A stretch of 64,000 bases of DNA from Limonium bicolor (lineage: Eukaryota > Streptophyta > Magnoliopsida > Caryophyllales > Plumbaginaceae), in the NCBI GenBank assembly GCA_023374045.1, contig CM041778.1, positions 91,198,978 through 91,262,977 of the forward strand, read 5' to 3'. The notes under the pieces were generated by a model, which was not told the origin of the DNA, did not search any database, and worked only from the letters and a program-made list of their open reading frames with translations. A program made the position numbers and the translations under genes. Shown one piece after another: positions 1-11,144 of this stretch (its first letter is position 1; every line of letters starts with the position of its first letter).

Positions 1-328
1 GGAGTGTGAGATACTTTTGGGTAGTTAGCTATAACTACTTATGGATTATACTGTTGTATTAAACTTTCAGATATATGATTGATGTATAAGTAAGTGATAT
101 GGTTTAGATTGCTTACGTCTTGTGGATTTAAGTTGTATATTGTGTTAGACTATCTCTTGTTCATCACAACGTTGTTGGATGTTGTATGGATGAAATGGAA
201 GGTGAGTAACAGCGGTAGCACCCGAGTCAGTAATATATTATGTTTCTTCCGCTATATTGTTGTATTAAGTTTGGGTGGATTGTAAAAAGTATGTGGTTAA
301 GATTGAATTATGAATCTGGGGTGTTACA
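1..328 (-). repeat. End of a chromovirus-like LTR (partial)
   Basis: On the minus strand, position 328 begins TGTAACACCCC, a common start of plant chromovirus (Tekay/Del-type) LTRs. About 60 bp in there is an AACAATATAGCGGAAG-like stretch, which resembles the TACCAAAGCAGCGGAAAT stretch at the same place in the repeats at 61373 and 62563. The other end lies outside the window, so neither partner LTR nor target duplication can be checked. The short open frames here look accidental. Confidence 0.35.
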
Positions 329-599
329 ATAAGTCTATATGGCCAGAAAGATCCGCCCAACGATTGAGATTATCCCGCGTTGGGTCAGCAGAAGCAACCG
401 CATCGAGCTCGGCCTTTGTAGTACGTTGTTCATTCTCCTCCATGCGCACCTTGTTTGCTCCCCTCAGGGCGGCTATAAGGGTGTCCAACATGTTCCACCG
501 AACAGGGCCCCAAATTTTGGGGCCCCATATTAGATCCCGACATTCTTGGTCATCTACCCCACAATGTTCAAACCAAAACGAACGAGGACCCCAAAAACT
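329..599 (-). pseudogene. Unidentified coding remnant abutting LTR A
   Basis: The minus strand has an open stretch rich in charged residues (about MLDTLIAALRGANKVRMEEN and onward), the style of a retroelement gag N-terminus, but I recognise no domain. Next to LTR A the minus strand reads AAGTTTTTGGGGTCC, which shares its first ten bases with the leader beside LTR C (AAGTTTTTGGCGCC). LTR A may therefore once have been followed by a primer-binding leader rather than by plain flanking DNA. The palindrome GGGGCCCCAAAATTTGGGGCCC lies near 505-527. Low confidence. Confidence 0.3.
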
Positions 600-1994
600 T
601 GTTGGGAAAAAACTACACTATAATTAATATAGAATTATAACAAACTAATAGGCAAGTGTACCTATTCGTAGTAGTAAAACAAGTGTCGTATCCACAAGGA
701 GATTGTTCAATTATCCTAGTTTAGGTAGTTATTAAAAAACTGTAAAAAGGGGGTTTAGCCGGAGGCAAGCTTGATTTGTTTTAGAGAAAATATTAAGCAG
801 ATTAGAAACTGAGTGCAGATGAATTAAATGGAACTCCGGGTTCAGGTTTTATATAATCTGATTAATTATGCTATCTCTACCGGTTTAATTTATTAGTTTG
901 GCAAAATTCCTGTTATTATCCTAAGGACTAAGTCATAGACCCTTAAGAACTCGTTTACCAGAAAATGCTCGGTCTAATCAAGGTTCGAGCAATACTATGT
1001 AAACGGACGTTAAATTCGAGGAATTATAATTGCATCTGTAAATACTAACTTATTAAATCATAATAAGTTTTCTCCAGATTTACGGCTTAATTAACCTGTC
1101 TATTTATCACCTGGTCTGATCAAAATAGACTTAGGAAAGCATTTTAATAAATTCATGTAATTTATTAAAATGGTGAGAGAAAACCTTTAAGCGTAACAAA
1201 CTGTATTTATTTTAACCGGTAGAAATATTGATTACATAATTAAACAAACCATAATTTAAACCCTCGCCCGGAGTATATCCTCTTAGCCCGACATATTTAA
1301 GACAGAATAAGAAGTAGAGGAATACATCTGAAAAGATGTTTATTTCCGCTCCGCTATCTTATCTGCTAATATTTTTGACAGAGGTTGGACAGGATAACGG
1401 TATGAAGTGGAATGATTTATGGGATGAGATGTAGTATGGAATTTATGTGGATAATATATGAGATGTATGATTTTTGGAGAGTTTTATGGTATTTTTATGG
1501 AAAAAATGGCATGAGTTTGAGGTGGAATGAGATATGATTTAATGAGGTTTGGAGGTGTATTTATAGAGAAATATAGGGTAAAAGAGGTGGTAAGGCGGTG
1601 GTAATTGCGTGTGAAGAGATAAGGCTTTATCTCTTCACGGCTCCTTTCTAGCTGTCAAAATAGCAGTGTCCGGACCAGTTGGTCCGGACGAGGTCGATGC
1701 GCGCGGAGCGCGCGTCCGAATCAGTACGTCCGGACTGTGGTTCGGACGGAAATTGTTTTGCCTCTAAAATCTTCGTTTGAGCTCCGATTTGATCCCCGTT
1801 TTCGCCTACGCGCTCGTCTCTTTGTGTACTTTGCTCCTAGCTTGGTTTCCTCATGTTTAACCAATAAATTTGTGAGATAATCAATAAAACTAAACTAGAG
1901 GAAAAACATATGATAAGTGAGAAATGAGTAGAAAAGTGCTGATATAAAATATGAAATACACCCATAAAACATGCTCATTTAGACACTTATCACA
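600..1994 (-). repeat. LTR A of the Athila/Tat-type element (1395 bp)
   Basis: On the minus strand it runs from TGTGATAAGTG (1994) to CCCAACA (600). It is colinear with LTR C and is the reverse complement of LTR B, with small indels only. It contains GC-rich palindromes near 1680-1720 (GGACCAGTTGGTCC and GCGCGCGGAGCGCGCG) and a TATAAATA box. Confidence 0.87.
1558..1565 (-). promoter_or_regulatory. TATA box of LTR A
   Basis: TATAAATA on the minus strand, about 430 bp into the LTR. The same box is present at the same place in LTRs B and C. Confidence 0.55.
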
Positions 1995-2279
1995 CCCCCA
2001 CACTTACCTTTTGCTTGTCCTCAAGCAAAACCATGTACCCAAGTAAGTAGGGAACGCTCAATATTAACAAATACTATTATGAAGGGTAGGATAAAGAAGT
2101 CAATAGTACATGATCTTAAACTTTTTAGAGGAGTGTGATCCATCACCTATTGGTGGCATAGGTGTACTCAGGGCAAAAATAAAAATTAGAGTTTCGGGGT
2201 ATGATCCGGAGTACTTCAATGCTTCTTTTGTTTTTTGACTTTGAGAACTTTTACCATGGCCAACTTCTCTCAAGAATGG
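1995..2279 (-). other. Element 3' end with polypurine tract (inner arm of inverted repeat)
   Basis: Directly upstream of LTR A on the minus strand is GCAAAAGGTAAGTGTGGGGG, the purine-rich tract that primes plus-strand DNA synthesis. It is preceded by the hairpin GCTTGAGGACAAGC typical of this clade. The whole block occurs again, inverted, at 3583-3866. Confidence 0.75.
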
Positions 2280-3216
2280 GCATTTTGAGGAGAAAACAAA
2301 AGGAGAAATAAAATTATGCATTTGTTTCACTTTTGCATAAGAGAAGATAATAAGTAGGCATTAAGCCTTCGTATTTAAGAACACTCAACTCTCTCTGTTG
2401 GTTACCAATGGTGTCTCACAAGTCCCTTATTTATTTTATTTTTTCCTTTTTGACAGAGAAGCACCCCTTAGCAATCCCTAAGAAAGAAGACAGAAAGAAC
2501 CCCTGAGTAATAAAAATCCATTCATTTTAGATCATTTGGTCACACCGCATAAAAAAATGCTCCTCAAAAGTAATCAAAATTTTAAAATTTTTGAATTTGT
2601 ACCATTTATGCCACTTATCCTACAATTCATAACAATATTTATTCTTAAAGAGAACAACCCACAAATAAAAGGGTACATGATATTGAATTTGAACAAACAC
2701 AGGATAAGCAGAGAGATTAAGCATTTTAGCATAAAATGTCACCGAAAAGGGCACACTCCCCCACACCTAAATTGAACAACGTCCTCATTGTTCACCAGAA
2801 AAACAAGGGAAAGTTTCAGAAGACCGTTTCGGTAAGTAAAATTAGAGAGAACACAAAGCTCATGTATAATCATTTAAGCACATAAAACTCTCCTCTGCAG
2901 ATTTTATTTAAATAAAAAGCATAATTAAAGAAACTGGTACTCCCCTGAGATTATTTTTGCTAGCGTTATAGGAGTTCCCCCACACTTGAGCTTCAGCCTC
3001 AAGAAGCGTAGCTTGGTTGCGGTGTAAACATGAAATTGCACCTGCATAAGACACTAGAAGCAACCAAACTACAAACGGGGTTAAGAGTTAGCAAAAACAA
3101 AATTTAAAGGGAACCTGAAAATTAAAAGAGCATAAAAGCATATAAAAGATAAGTTCGTCCGGGTTGCCTCCCGGAAAGCTGCCCTTCTTTAACGTCTTTG
3201 GCTAGACGCTTTGTCG
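2280..3216 (-). other. Non-coding 3' region of the gag-protease element
   Basis: This forms most of the loop between the inverted arms. Near 3155-3185 the minus strand reads TTCCGGGAGGCAACCCGG, a sequence commonly seen just after the coding region in Athila/Tat elements. No long open frame and no polymerase motif is present. Confidence 0.5.
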
Positions 3217-3585
3217 TTAGATCGATCCTGGGGGGTGGTTATGAGGAGGAGATCTAAAGCATGACTCGATGGTGTTTTTGAGAGTCCACCTGGATGCATG
3301 TTTTCTTTTCTTATCCCGCTCTTCGTCCGGGATTGGTGGTGGTATCTCTGTAATAGACATGCCGTCTGGAAGGGTGATAAACAGAAGTGGGGATGATGGT
3401 GATTGAGTGTCCCGCACAAACTTGAGATGCTTAGATTTGTTATCTGGAGATCTTCCTGATGCAAACTCCAGCTTTTCGTTATAAGCTTGAAGGGTGATCT
3501 TCCCCTGGGCTACCCAAATGTGCACATCGGCTGTGGCAAGGAATGGTCGTCCAAGGATGAGAGGTGTAGTGGAGAAGTTGGCCAT
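3217..3585 (-). pseudogene. Retroviral-type aspartic protease, C-terminal fragment
   Basis: The first residues, STTPLILGRPFLATADVHI, match the segment ILGRPFLATA that follows the catalytic part of Athila/Tat proteases; VAQGKITLQ follows it. The enzyme normally cuts the gag-pol precursor in the virus-like particle. Here the catalytic D-[ST]-G loop and everything N-terminal are missing, because the frame starts exactly where the inverted 3'-end copy joins (around 3582). The protein then runs into a basic tail. It cannot be active. It would normally follow gag in one precursor; the two are now separated by 1.7 kb of inverted LTR DNA. Confidence 0.65.
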
Positions 3586-3866
3586 TCTTGAGAGAAGTTG
3601 GCCATGGTAAAGTTCTCAAAGTCACCCAAAAACAAAAAAGCATGAAGTACTCCGGATCATACCCCGAAACTCTAATTTTTATTTTTGCCCTGAGTACACC
3701 TATGCCACCAATAGGTGATGGATCACACTCCTCTAAAAAGTTTAAGATCATGTACTATTGACTTCTTTATCCTACCCTTCATAATAGTATTTGTTAATAT
3801 TGAGCGTTCCCTACTTACTTGGGTACATGGTTTTGCTTGAGGACAAGCAAAAGGTAAGTGTGGGGG
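3583..3866 (+). other. Inverted copy of the element 3' end with polypurine tract
   Basis: Reverse complement of 1995-2279 with small differences, ending in GCAAAAGGTAAGTGTGGGGG directly before LTR B. At the inner edge the sequence GGAGAAGTTGGCCA of the protease gene is followed by a second GAGAAGTTGGCCATGG from the 3' region, so a short shared word lies at the junction. Confidence 0.75.
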
Positions 3867-5278
3867 TGTGATAAGTGTCTAAATGAGCATGTTTTATGGG
3901 TGTATTTCATATTTTATATCAGCACTTTTCTACTCATTTCTCACTTATCATATGTTTTTCCTCTAGTTTATGTTTTATTGATTATCTCACAAATTTATTG
4001 GTTAAACATGAGGAAAACCAAGCTAGGAGCAAAGTACACAAAGAGACGAGCGCGTAGGCGAAAACGGGGATCAAATCGGAGCTCAAACGAAGATTTTAGA
4101 GGCAAAACAATTTCCGTCCGAACCACAGTCCGGACGTACTGATTCGGACGCGCGCTCCGCGCGCATCGACCTCGTCCGGACCAACTGGTCCGGACACTGG
4201 TCCGGACACTGCTATTTTGACAGCTAGAAAGGAGCCGTGTGAAGAGATAAAAGCCTTATCTCTTCACACGCAATTACCCCGCCTTACCACCTCTTTTACC
4301 CTATATTTCTATAAATACACCTCCAAACCTCCATTAATCATATCTCATTCCACCTCAAACTCATGCCATTTTCTTTCCATAAAAAACCATAAACTCTCCA
4401 AAAATCATATCTCATCCATATATTATCCACATAAATTCCATACTACATCTCATCCCATAAATCATTCCACTTCATACCGTTATCCTGTCCAACCTCTGTC
4501 AAAAATATTAGCAGATAAGATAGCGGAGCGGAAATAAACATCTTTTCAGATGTATTCCTCTACTTCTTATTCTGTCTTAAATATGTCGGGCTAAGAGGAT
4601 ATACTCCGGGCGAGGGTTTAAATTATGGTTTGTTTAATTATGTAATCAATATTTCTACCGGTTAAAATAAATACAGTTTGTTACGCTTAAAGGTTTTCTC
4701 TCACCATTTTAATAAATTACATGAATTTATTAAAATGCTTTCCTAAGTCTATTTTGATCAGACCAGGTGATAAATAGACAGGTTAATTAAGCCGTAAATC
4801 TGGAGAAAACTTATTATGATTTAATAAGTTAGTATTTACAGATGCAATTATAATTCCTCGAATTTAACGTCCGTTTACATAGTATTGCTCGAACCTTGAT
4901 TAGACCGAGCATTTTCTGGTAAACGAGTTCTTAGGGTCTATGACTTAGTCCTTAGGATAATAACAGGAATTTTGCCAAACTAATAAATTAAACCGGTAGA
5001 GATAGCATAATTAATCAGATTATATAAAACCTGAACCCGGAGTTCCATTTAATTCATCTGCACTCAGTTTTCTAATCTGCTTAATATTTTCTCTAAAAAC
5101 AAATCAAGCTTGCCTCCGGCTAAACCCCCTTTTTACAGTTTTTTAATAACTACCTAAACTAGGATAATTGAACAATCTCCTTGTGGATACGACACTTGTT
5201 TTACTACTACGAATAGGTACACTTGCCTATTAGTTTGTTATAATTCTATATTAATTATAGTGTAGTTTATTCCCAACA
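3867..5278 (+). repeat. LTR B, inverted relative to LTRs A and C (1412 bp)
   Basis: Starts TGTGATAAGTG and ends CCCAACA on the plus strand. Its terminal CA is joined directly to gag sequence at 5279 without a primer-binding site. The gag reading frame runs about nine codons into this LTR before stopping. Confidence 0.87.
4310..4317 (+). promoter_or_regulatory. TATA box of LTR B
   Basis: TATAAATA. Because this LTR is inverted, its promoter would read rightwards into antisense gag. Confidence 0.55.
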
Positions 5279-6691
5279 AGATGTTCTGCAAGTTGATTGA
5301 ATTTACCTTCGATTTTCTGGTTGAAGGCTTCTTGTGCAGAAAGCTGGTTCTGAGTTATGGACATGAATCCTTTCATCATCTCTTTGAGTTCTGCATTTGG
5401 ATCAGAAGAGGATGAAGATGGTTGTTGTTGTTGTTGTTGGCTGAAACCTGGAGGGGCACCTAGTGCTCTGTAACCCATATTAGAGTTTGGTTGGGGTCGG
5501 TTCCCCTGATAGGCATTGGAATTGTTGTTCTGCCCTCCTTGGTTCTGATCATTATTCTTCCATGAGAAATTCGGGTGATTTCTCCATGGATAGTTGTTGT
5601 TGATGTTATTATTGTAGGAATTACCAGGGCGGTTTCCTATGAATTGTACTTCCTCGTACTGGCCTTTGCCTTCGCACTGATGGGTTTCATGAGGACCAGC
5701 GCATATGACACATCGTTCTGTAGGTGGAACTGGTGGTGAACTTGTAGGTGGAGAAGCTATTGTTTTTACAATTTCGTTCTGTGATGTCGTTAGCTTTTCC
5801 ACCAATTTTGCAAGGGACGAGATCTGAGCCGATAAATGATCTGTAGGCTCAACATGGAGTAGGCCTGCTGCTCGTGGCGTTCTTCCCTTGGATCTCGTCC
5901 ACTGTCTCGTATTGCTCGTCATAGTTTCTAGAAGGTCCATTCCTTCTTTAGGAGATTTCATCATGAAACTTCCTCCTGCAGAGGAATTGACGAGTAGTCG
6001 GTTCCCATCATCTAGACCGTTGAAGAATGACAGGCAGAGGGATTGATCGTCAAGACCATGGTGGGAACATTTCATTAGCATATCCTTGAATCTGTCCCAT
6101 GCGTCGTACAACGTTTCCTCGGCTCTGACAGAAAGTATTGATTTCACCGATCAATTGCCTCGTTCTACTGGTTGGGTAGTATTTGACAAGGAATTTCTGG
6201 GCCATTTGTAGCCATGTGGTGATTGATCGGGAGGGAAGGCTTCGATACCACCTGTTTGCTGAATCCGATAATGAGTGAGGAAAAAGTTGTAGTCGAATCC
6301 TTTCTTTGACGTTGCCGGTCTGACCAAAGGAATTGCAAAAGTCTAGGAAGAGACTCAGATGATTTGGGGCTTCATCTGGGTTCGCTCCACTAAACTTGCC
6401 TAGATCCCGGACGACGGTGATGTAGTGGGTTTTGAAAGCCCATCGTCCGGTTTCTAGCGGTGTTAGTTCGGGGAGAACTATGGCTGATGCTCTTCCTTCG
6501 GTATCCGGTTGGTGGTAATCAGATAGAGCATGATGTTCTGGTTGAATTGCATGGTCCATTTCATTTATAACTTGGTTATGGTCGTCTGCCATGTCTTGGT
6601 TTCTCAGGTGTCTTCGTGCGTTTAATAAAGTTCGCTCGGGTTCCGGGCTCGGACTGATTGGTGGAGAACCTCGGGTTCGAGTGTTTGGCAT
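5251..6691 (-). pseudogene. gag: gag polyprotein of the Athila/Tat-type element
   Basis: Structural protein that would form the virus-like particle and bind RNA. The first frame (6691-6050, 213 aa) starts MPNTRTRGSPP and contains the retrotransposon gag core (RLQLFPHSLSDSANRWYRSL). The second frame (6147-5251) continues with DAWDRFKDMLMKCSHHGL and a CCHC-like knuckle CVICAGPHETHQC (C-x2-C-x3-H-x4-C), then Asn- and Gln-rich stretches. One frameshift near 6130 separates the two. The C-terminus is cut by LTR B: the last nine residues (VGNKLHYN and stop) come from LTR sequence. The upstream primer site and LTR C show that this is the original 5' half of the element. Confidence 0.82.
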
Positions 6692-6867
6692 GCACAGAAG
6701 ATGACTTGCGGTTTGTCAGAAACTGCAAAAGTAGTTAGTAAAATAGAATAAGAAAGGCAGAGATATTGGTTAGTCTGATAAACAACACTGATATATTTTT
6801 TTCTTCTTTTTTTTAACAAGAGTAATATGACAGAAAATAAGTTAGTATACTGGGGAAATGAAAAGTT

Positions 6868-7100
6868 AAGGACAATGGAACGAAAAGTTAAGGACAATGG
6901 AAAGAAATGTTAAGGACAATGGAACGAAAAGTTAAGGACAATGGAAAGAAATGTTAAGGACAATGGAACGAAATAACAGGAAATTTTAAGTTAGTAGTTA
7001 ATATACTGGAAATTTGAAGTTAATAAATACTGTACAGAAAATTAAGGACAATGGAAAGAAATGACAATGGAACGAAATAACAATGGAACGAAATGACAAT
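6868..7100 (-). repeat. Tandem repeats in the gag leader
   Basis: On the plus strand the phrase GTTAAGGACAATGGAA, followed by AGAAAT or CGAAAA, recurs about six times in units of roughly 22 bp and then decays into shorter ACAATGGAACGAAAT words. It lies in the untranslated leader between primer site and gag, where copy number could vary between elements. The rest of 6692-7258 shows nothing else. Confidence 0.7.
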
Positions 7101-7258
7101 AATATTAAGATGTTAGAAGTCCGAAGTCCAAAGTTAGATGTCCAAGTCAGATTAGTAGTCCGATGTCCAAAGTTAGATTATTAACAAGATAATATTAACA
7201 GATTATTATAATAAAACAGGTGAACTACCGGAAACTAGGGAAATTGATGGAATCAATC

Positions 7259-7276
7259 TCCCCGGCAACGGCGCCA
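7259..7276 (-). other. Primer-binding site, tRNA-Asp type
   Basis: The minus strand reads TGGCGCCGTTGCCGGGGA, complementary to the 3' end of plant tRNA-Asp(GUC). It lies six bases from the end of LTR C. This fixes the element's orientation and identifies LTR C as the 5' LTR. Confidence 0.87.
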
Positions 7277-7282
7277 AAAACT

Positions 7283-8690
7283 TGTTGGGATAAAACTACA
7301 CTATAATTAATATAGAATTATAACAAACTAATAGGCAAGTGTACCTATTCGTAGTATAAAACAAGTGTCGTATCCACAAGGAGATTGTTCAATTATCCTA
7401 GTTTAGGTAGTTATTAAAAAACTGTAAAAAGGGGGTTTAGCCGGAGGCAAGCTTGATTTGTTTAGAGAAAATATTAAGCAGATTAGAAAACTGAGTGCAG
7501 ATGAATAAATGGAACTCCGGGTTCAGGTTTTATATAATCTGATTAATTATGCTATCTCTACCGGTTTAATTTATTAGTTTGGCAAAATTCCTGTTATTAT
7601 CCTAAGGACTAAGTCATAGACCCTTAAGAACTCGTTTACCAGAAAATGCTCGGTCTAATCAAGGTTCGAGCAATACTATGTAAACGGACGTTAAATTCGA
7701 GGAATTATAATTGCATCTGTAAATACTAACTTATTAAATCATAATAGTTTTCTCCAGATTTACGGCTTAATTAACCTGTCTATTATCACCTGGTTGATCA
7801 AAATAGACTTAGGAAAGCATTTTAATAAATTCATGTAATTATTAAAATGGTGAGAGAAAACCTTTAAGCGTAACAAACTGTATTTTTTTAACCGGTAGAA
7901 ATATTGATTACATAATTAAACAAACCATAATTTAAACCCTCGCCCGGAGTATATCCTCTTAGCCCGACATATTTAAGACAGAATAAGAAGTAGAGGAATA
8001 CATCTGAAAAGATGTTTATTTCCGCTCCGCTATCTTATCTGCTAATATTTTTGACAGAGGTTGGACAGGATAACGGTATGAAGTGGAATGATTTATGGGA
8101 TGAGATGTAGTATGGAATTTATGTGGATAATATATGGATGAGATGTATGATTTTTGGAGAGTTTTATGGTATTTTTATGGAAAGAAAATGGCATGAGTTT
8201 GAGGTGGAATGAGATATGATTTAATGGAGGTTTGGAGGTGTATTTATAGAGAAATATAGGGTAAAAGAGGGGTAAGGCGGTGGTAATTGCGTGTGAAGAG
8301 ATAAGGCTTTTATCTCTTCACACGGCTCCTTTCTAGCTGTCAAAATAGCAGTGTCCGGACCAGTGTCCGGACCAGTTGGTCGACGAGGTCGATGCGCGCG
8401 GAGCGCGCGTCCGAATCAGTACGTCCGGACTGTGGTTCGGACGGAAATTGTTTTGCCTCTAAAATCTTCGTTTGAGCTCCGATTTGATCCCCGTTTTCGC
8501 CTACGCGCTCGTCTCTTTGTGTACTTTGCTCCTAGCTTGGTTTTCCTCATGTTTAACCAATAAATTTGTGAGATAATCATAAAACATAAACTAGAGGAAA
8601 AACATATGATAAGTGAGAAATGAGTAGAAAAGTGCTGATATAAAATATGAAATACACCCATAAAACATGCTCATTTAGACACTTATCACA
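7283..8690 (-). repeat. LTR C, 5' LTR of the Athila/Tat-type element (1408 bp)
   Basis: On the minus strand it starts TGTGATAAGTG at 8690 and ends CCCAACA at 7283. It is near-identical to LTR A by eye. A TATAAATA box lies at 8241-8248 on the minus strand. Position 8691 onward is LINE coding sequence. Confidence 0.87.
8241..8248 (-). promoter_or_regulatory. TATA box of LTR C
   Basis: TATAAATA on the minus strand in the 5' LTR; the promoter expected to drive gag. Confidence 0.55.
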
Positions 8691-9403
8691 CCCCGACGTA
8701 AAGCAGGCTGGAAAACTAACTTTAAAGGACGATGGTCAGAGCGTCCCCATTGCAAATGATAATTGACAACATTCGGGTACATAGTAAGCCATTCTTCATT
8801 ACTCATAAACCAGTCTAAACGACTTTTAAAATTACATAATCTAGACCTCCTATTACTATAGGTGTACATACTACCCACAAAACCAAGGTCTTCCATATTA
8901 CAATCATGCATGCATTGATTAAAAGCTACTACACTACCACGAGATCTAACACCTCACCCATGAGACTTCCGAGCAGATAGAACTTCATTAAAGTCACCAC
9001 AAACGAGCCACGGCCCTTGCCATTGACCGTGAAGATACCTCAAAAGATGCCAGGAATGCCACATGTCCTGTAAGTCCGGCCAACCATATAAGCCTGTCAA
9101 ACGCCAATTCTGATTCCTCGAATCAGTAATAAAACCATCCACATGACGACTCGAATATGATGATACCTTAACTGTAAGGTCCTCCTTCCAACAAAGAGCT
9201 ACCCTTGCTCGACGACCAACACTACCACCAGCCAAAAGATGATACCCGCGCAGACGACTCACAAAGCTCTTCATCTCAAAAACAGATAACTTAGTCTCCG
9301 TTAAAAAAACTAAGTCCAGCGAGTGCTCCCGGATGAGCTCCAGAATCCAGTGAACTACCCGGGCATCGCCAAGCCCGCGACAATTTGCTACTAAACAAGA
9401 CAC
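8691..9403 (-). pseudogene. LINE ORF2, apurinic-type endonuclease domain
   Basis: Would nick target DNA to prime reverse transcription. Visible motifs in order: ANCRGLGD near the start, LTETKL with the metal-binding Glu, CGDFNEVL, then in a second frame SRLDWFMSNEEW and WGRSDHRPL, the C-terminal Ser-Asp-His motif. Stops and a frameshift lie between the two parts (near 8950). The RT domain that should follow is cut off at 8690. Confidence 0.75.
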
Positions 9404-9460
9404 ACCGGGTGACCTTGGGATCCCCCCAGGGTCTCCTCCTCAAACAGAGTAGAGTCATGG

Positions 9461-10554
9461 TCACGTCTCTGTCACAGTCACATCTCCCACGTTTAGCAGC
9501 CCATTTCTCATCCTTCCTATCCAAGTATTCCTCCAACGTAGCATCAAAATCAAGTACCCCCGTATTAGTTTCATACCATCTTGATCAGGAACCAGAGCAT
9601 CCATAGGAAGCAATATGATAGCACCACGGCTTGGCGTATCCCTAACCGAATCAGCCAAACCCTTGAACATAGAAGCAGAAGGAGGAGACTCCAAACCAGT
9701 GTGCACGGTAGGTTGTGAGTCTTTATCTACGTCCATACTGCCACTAGAGTTCTTAATCGCATGGGAACTAGACCCTTCCCCAAAAGTTGACGGAGCTAGA
9801 CGATGGACACCAGATCCTCCCGCACGCAACTATGGCCCGTAAGAGGGGACGACAACCGTAACATCAGAACGCATAGGGCAGTCTCGAGAGCCATGTACAA
9901 ATCTCCCATAGAAAAAACAAATGCTAGGTAACCTTTTATAAGTAAGATTCTGCACTGTTTCCTTACCTCCGATAGTAATCTTAATACAATGAAGGAGAGG
10001 TTTAGTGATATTGATCTTGACCTTTGACACGCAAGAAATCTCCTCCGAACCGACGGCTCTCCTTGTAATAATCCATGAAGAAGCCAATATGATTAGCTAT
10101 ACGTTGAGCAAACTTTTTAGGTAAGAACATAATTCCCTCGCCATGAACTCGAACCTATATAAGGACCCAATGAAATTCATGCTCACTCGGAGCCTTAGTA
10201 GAATCAACCGGCTCCTGCACCAAAAGGCTACCATCTACAGTTCAAGGACCCCGCCCTAAAATCCCACACATCCACTCTTAATCGCCAATCTCAAAGAGGA
10301 AAAGGCCATCTCCAATAGCACGTACATGAAGCTTGCCTTTGAGTTGCCATGCCTGCACCGGGCTCTTCTCAAGAACCCGAGCGTCGATGGAGCGGGATGT
10401 AAAAAACTTTGCCCAAGAGACAACATGAATACGAAACCATCGGAGCAAGGTCTAACAAAGTGTCAACTGCCATGCAAGTGTCCTCCTCAGCCAAGAGTGA
10501 CATGTTTTGACATTGCATGACCAAATCTTTAATGGATTTACCTTTGTCCGTCAT
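9461..10554 (-). pseudogene. LINE ORF1, DUF4283 and zinc-knuckle RNA-binding protein
   Basis: The start at 10554 gives MTDKGKSIKDLVMQC, then SYSCCLLGKVF followed in the next frame by EKSPVQAWQLKGKLHVRAI, typical of the DUF4283 region of plant LINE ORF1. Further on comes YKRLPSICFFYGRFVHGSRD, a zf-CCHC_4-like knuckle in which the second Cys is replaced by Tyr or Phe. The C-terminal part (9829-9461) is Ser- and Asp-rich. Several frameshifts and stops interrupt it. In an intact element this protein coats the LINE RNA. Confidence 0.65.
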
Positions 10555-10850
10555 AACAACAGGAAAGGCCAAAGAGGGAAACGGTAAAAGAGAAGTAAGG
10601 TAGAAAAACTCAAAGAGTAGGTGGGAGGGAGCTTAAGGAAAGAAGAAGAAGCCTTGAACCACAAAGGGAGATGACTAATAGAAGGAGAAGGGTAAGAACG
10701 ATTCACCTTAATTCGCACGAATTGGGAGGGAAAGAAGCAAACATAAAGATGATTAATATTGGATAAGCTTGCATGCAGCTCAAGATAAACTCTGTAACCC
10801 TCATAATTGTGCATGGCTAAAAACGAAAGATTAAGAACCCACTAAACCAA

Positions 10851-10855
10851 CTTAA
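10851..10855. other. Target duplication of the copia element, left copy
   Basis: CTTAA, repeated at 22218-22222 after the right LTR. This proves that 10856-22217 arrived as one insertion before the inner element was added. Confidence 0.75.
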
Positions 10856-11143
10856 TGTTAAAATAATTATTTAATCCTAATTTTTGTTTTTCTATTTTTG
10901 TCACATTCCTATTTTACTTAGTCATCTTTTCCTTATTTTTTTGCTGTAGAATAGATCTTATAGCCGTTGTGCTTATTTATTAATTTTAGCTTTATCAGCT
11001 AGTTACTTTTATTTAACTAGTTTTTCTCATTGTAACGTTGTAAACCAGACTATAAATAGGCTAGTCTTATAGTCACTCAATTCATCATTAATAGTTATTC
11101 ATTCTCGTTCTCTCGTTTATATACTGTCCTTTTATTTCCGTCA
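10856..11143 (+). repeat. Left LTR of the copia element (288 bp)
   Basis: Begins TGTTAAAATAATTATTTAATCC and ends TTATTTCCGTCA. It carries a TATAAATA box at 11051-11058. It matches 21929-22217 along its length with scattered differences. Confidence 0.87.
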
Positions 11144-11144
11144 G

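Larger units (their letters stand above)
600..8690 (-). mobile_element. Rearranged Athila/Tat-type gag-protease LTR element
   Basis: Read on the minus strand: 5' LTR C (8690-7283), tRNA-Asp primer site, gag (6691-5251), protease fragment (3585-3217), untranslated 3' part, polypurine tract and LTR A (1994-600). All LTRs start TGTGATAAGTG and end CCCAACA. Between gag and protease sits a backward copy of the element's own 3' end plus an LTR (3583-5278, plus strand). No reverse transcriptase, RNase H or integrase is visible anywhere in the element, so it depended on a partner. No 5-bp duplication is seen at the outer ends (CCCCG right, AAACT left), which suggests that the left end is not a simple insertion border. 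Confidence 0.75.
8691..10850 (-). mobile_element. L1-type LINE, truncated (ORF1 and endonuclease only)
   Basis: Minus-strand order: ORF1 (10554-9461), then the endonuclease part of ORF2 (9403-8691). The reverse transcriptase is missing because the sequence stops at LTR C. If the LTR element had inserted into the LINE, the rest should lie left of 600, but nothing recognisable as LINE is there. So a deletion or rearrangement is likely. The copia element begins a few bases right of this LINE. Confidence 0.7.

Noticed and set aside
94..627. Plus-strand open frames of 60-105 aa at the left end
   Set aside because: They overlap LTR sequence or run antisense to a better minus-strand frame, and show no domain or codon pattern.
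3858..4537. Open frames inside LTR B (and their mirrors in LTRs A and C)
   Set aside because: The same frames recur because the LTR recurs. They are Lys/Arg-rich translations of promoter DNA with no known LTR protein.
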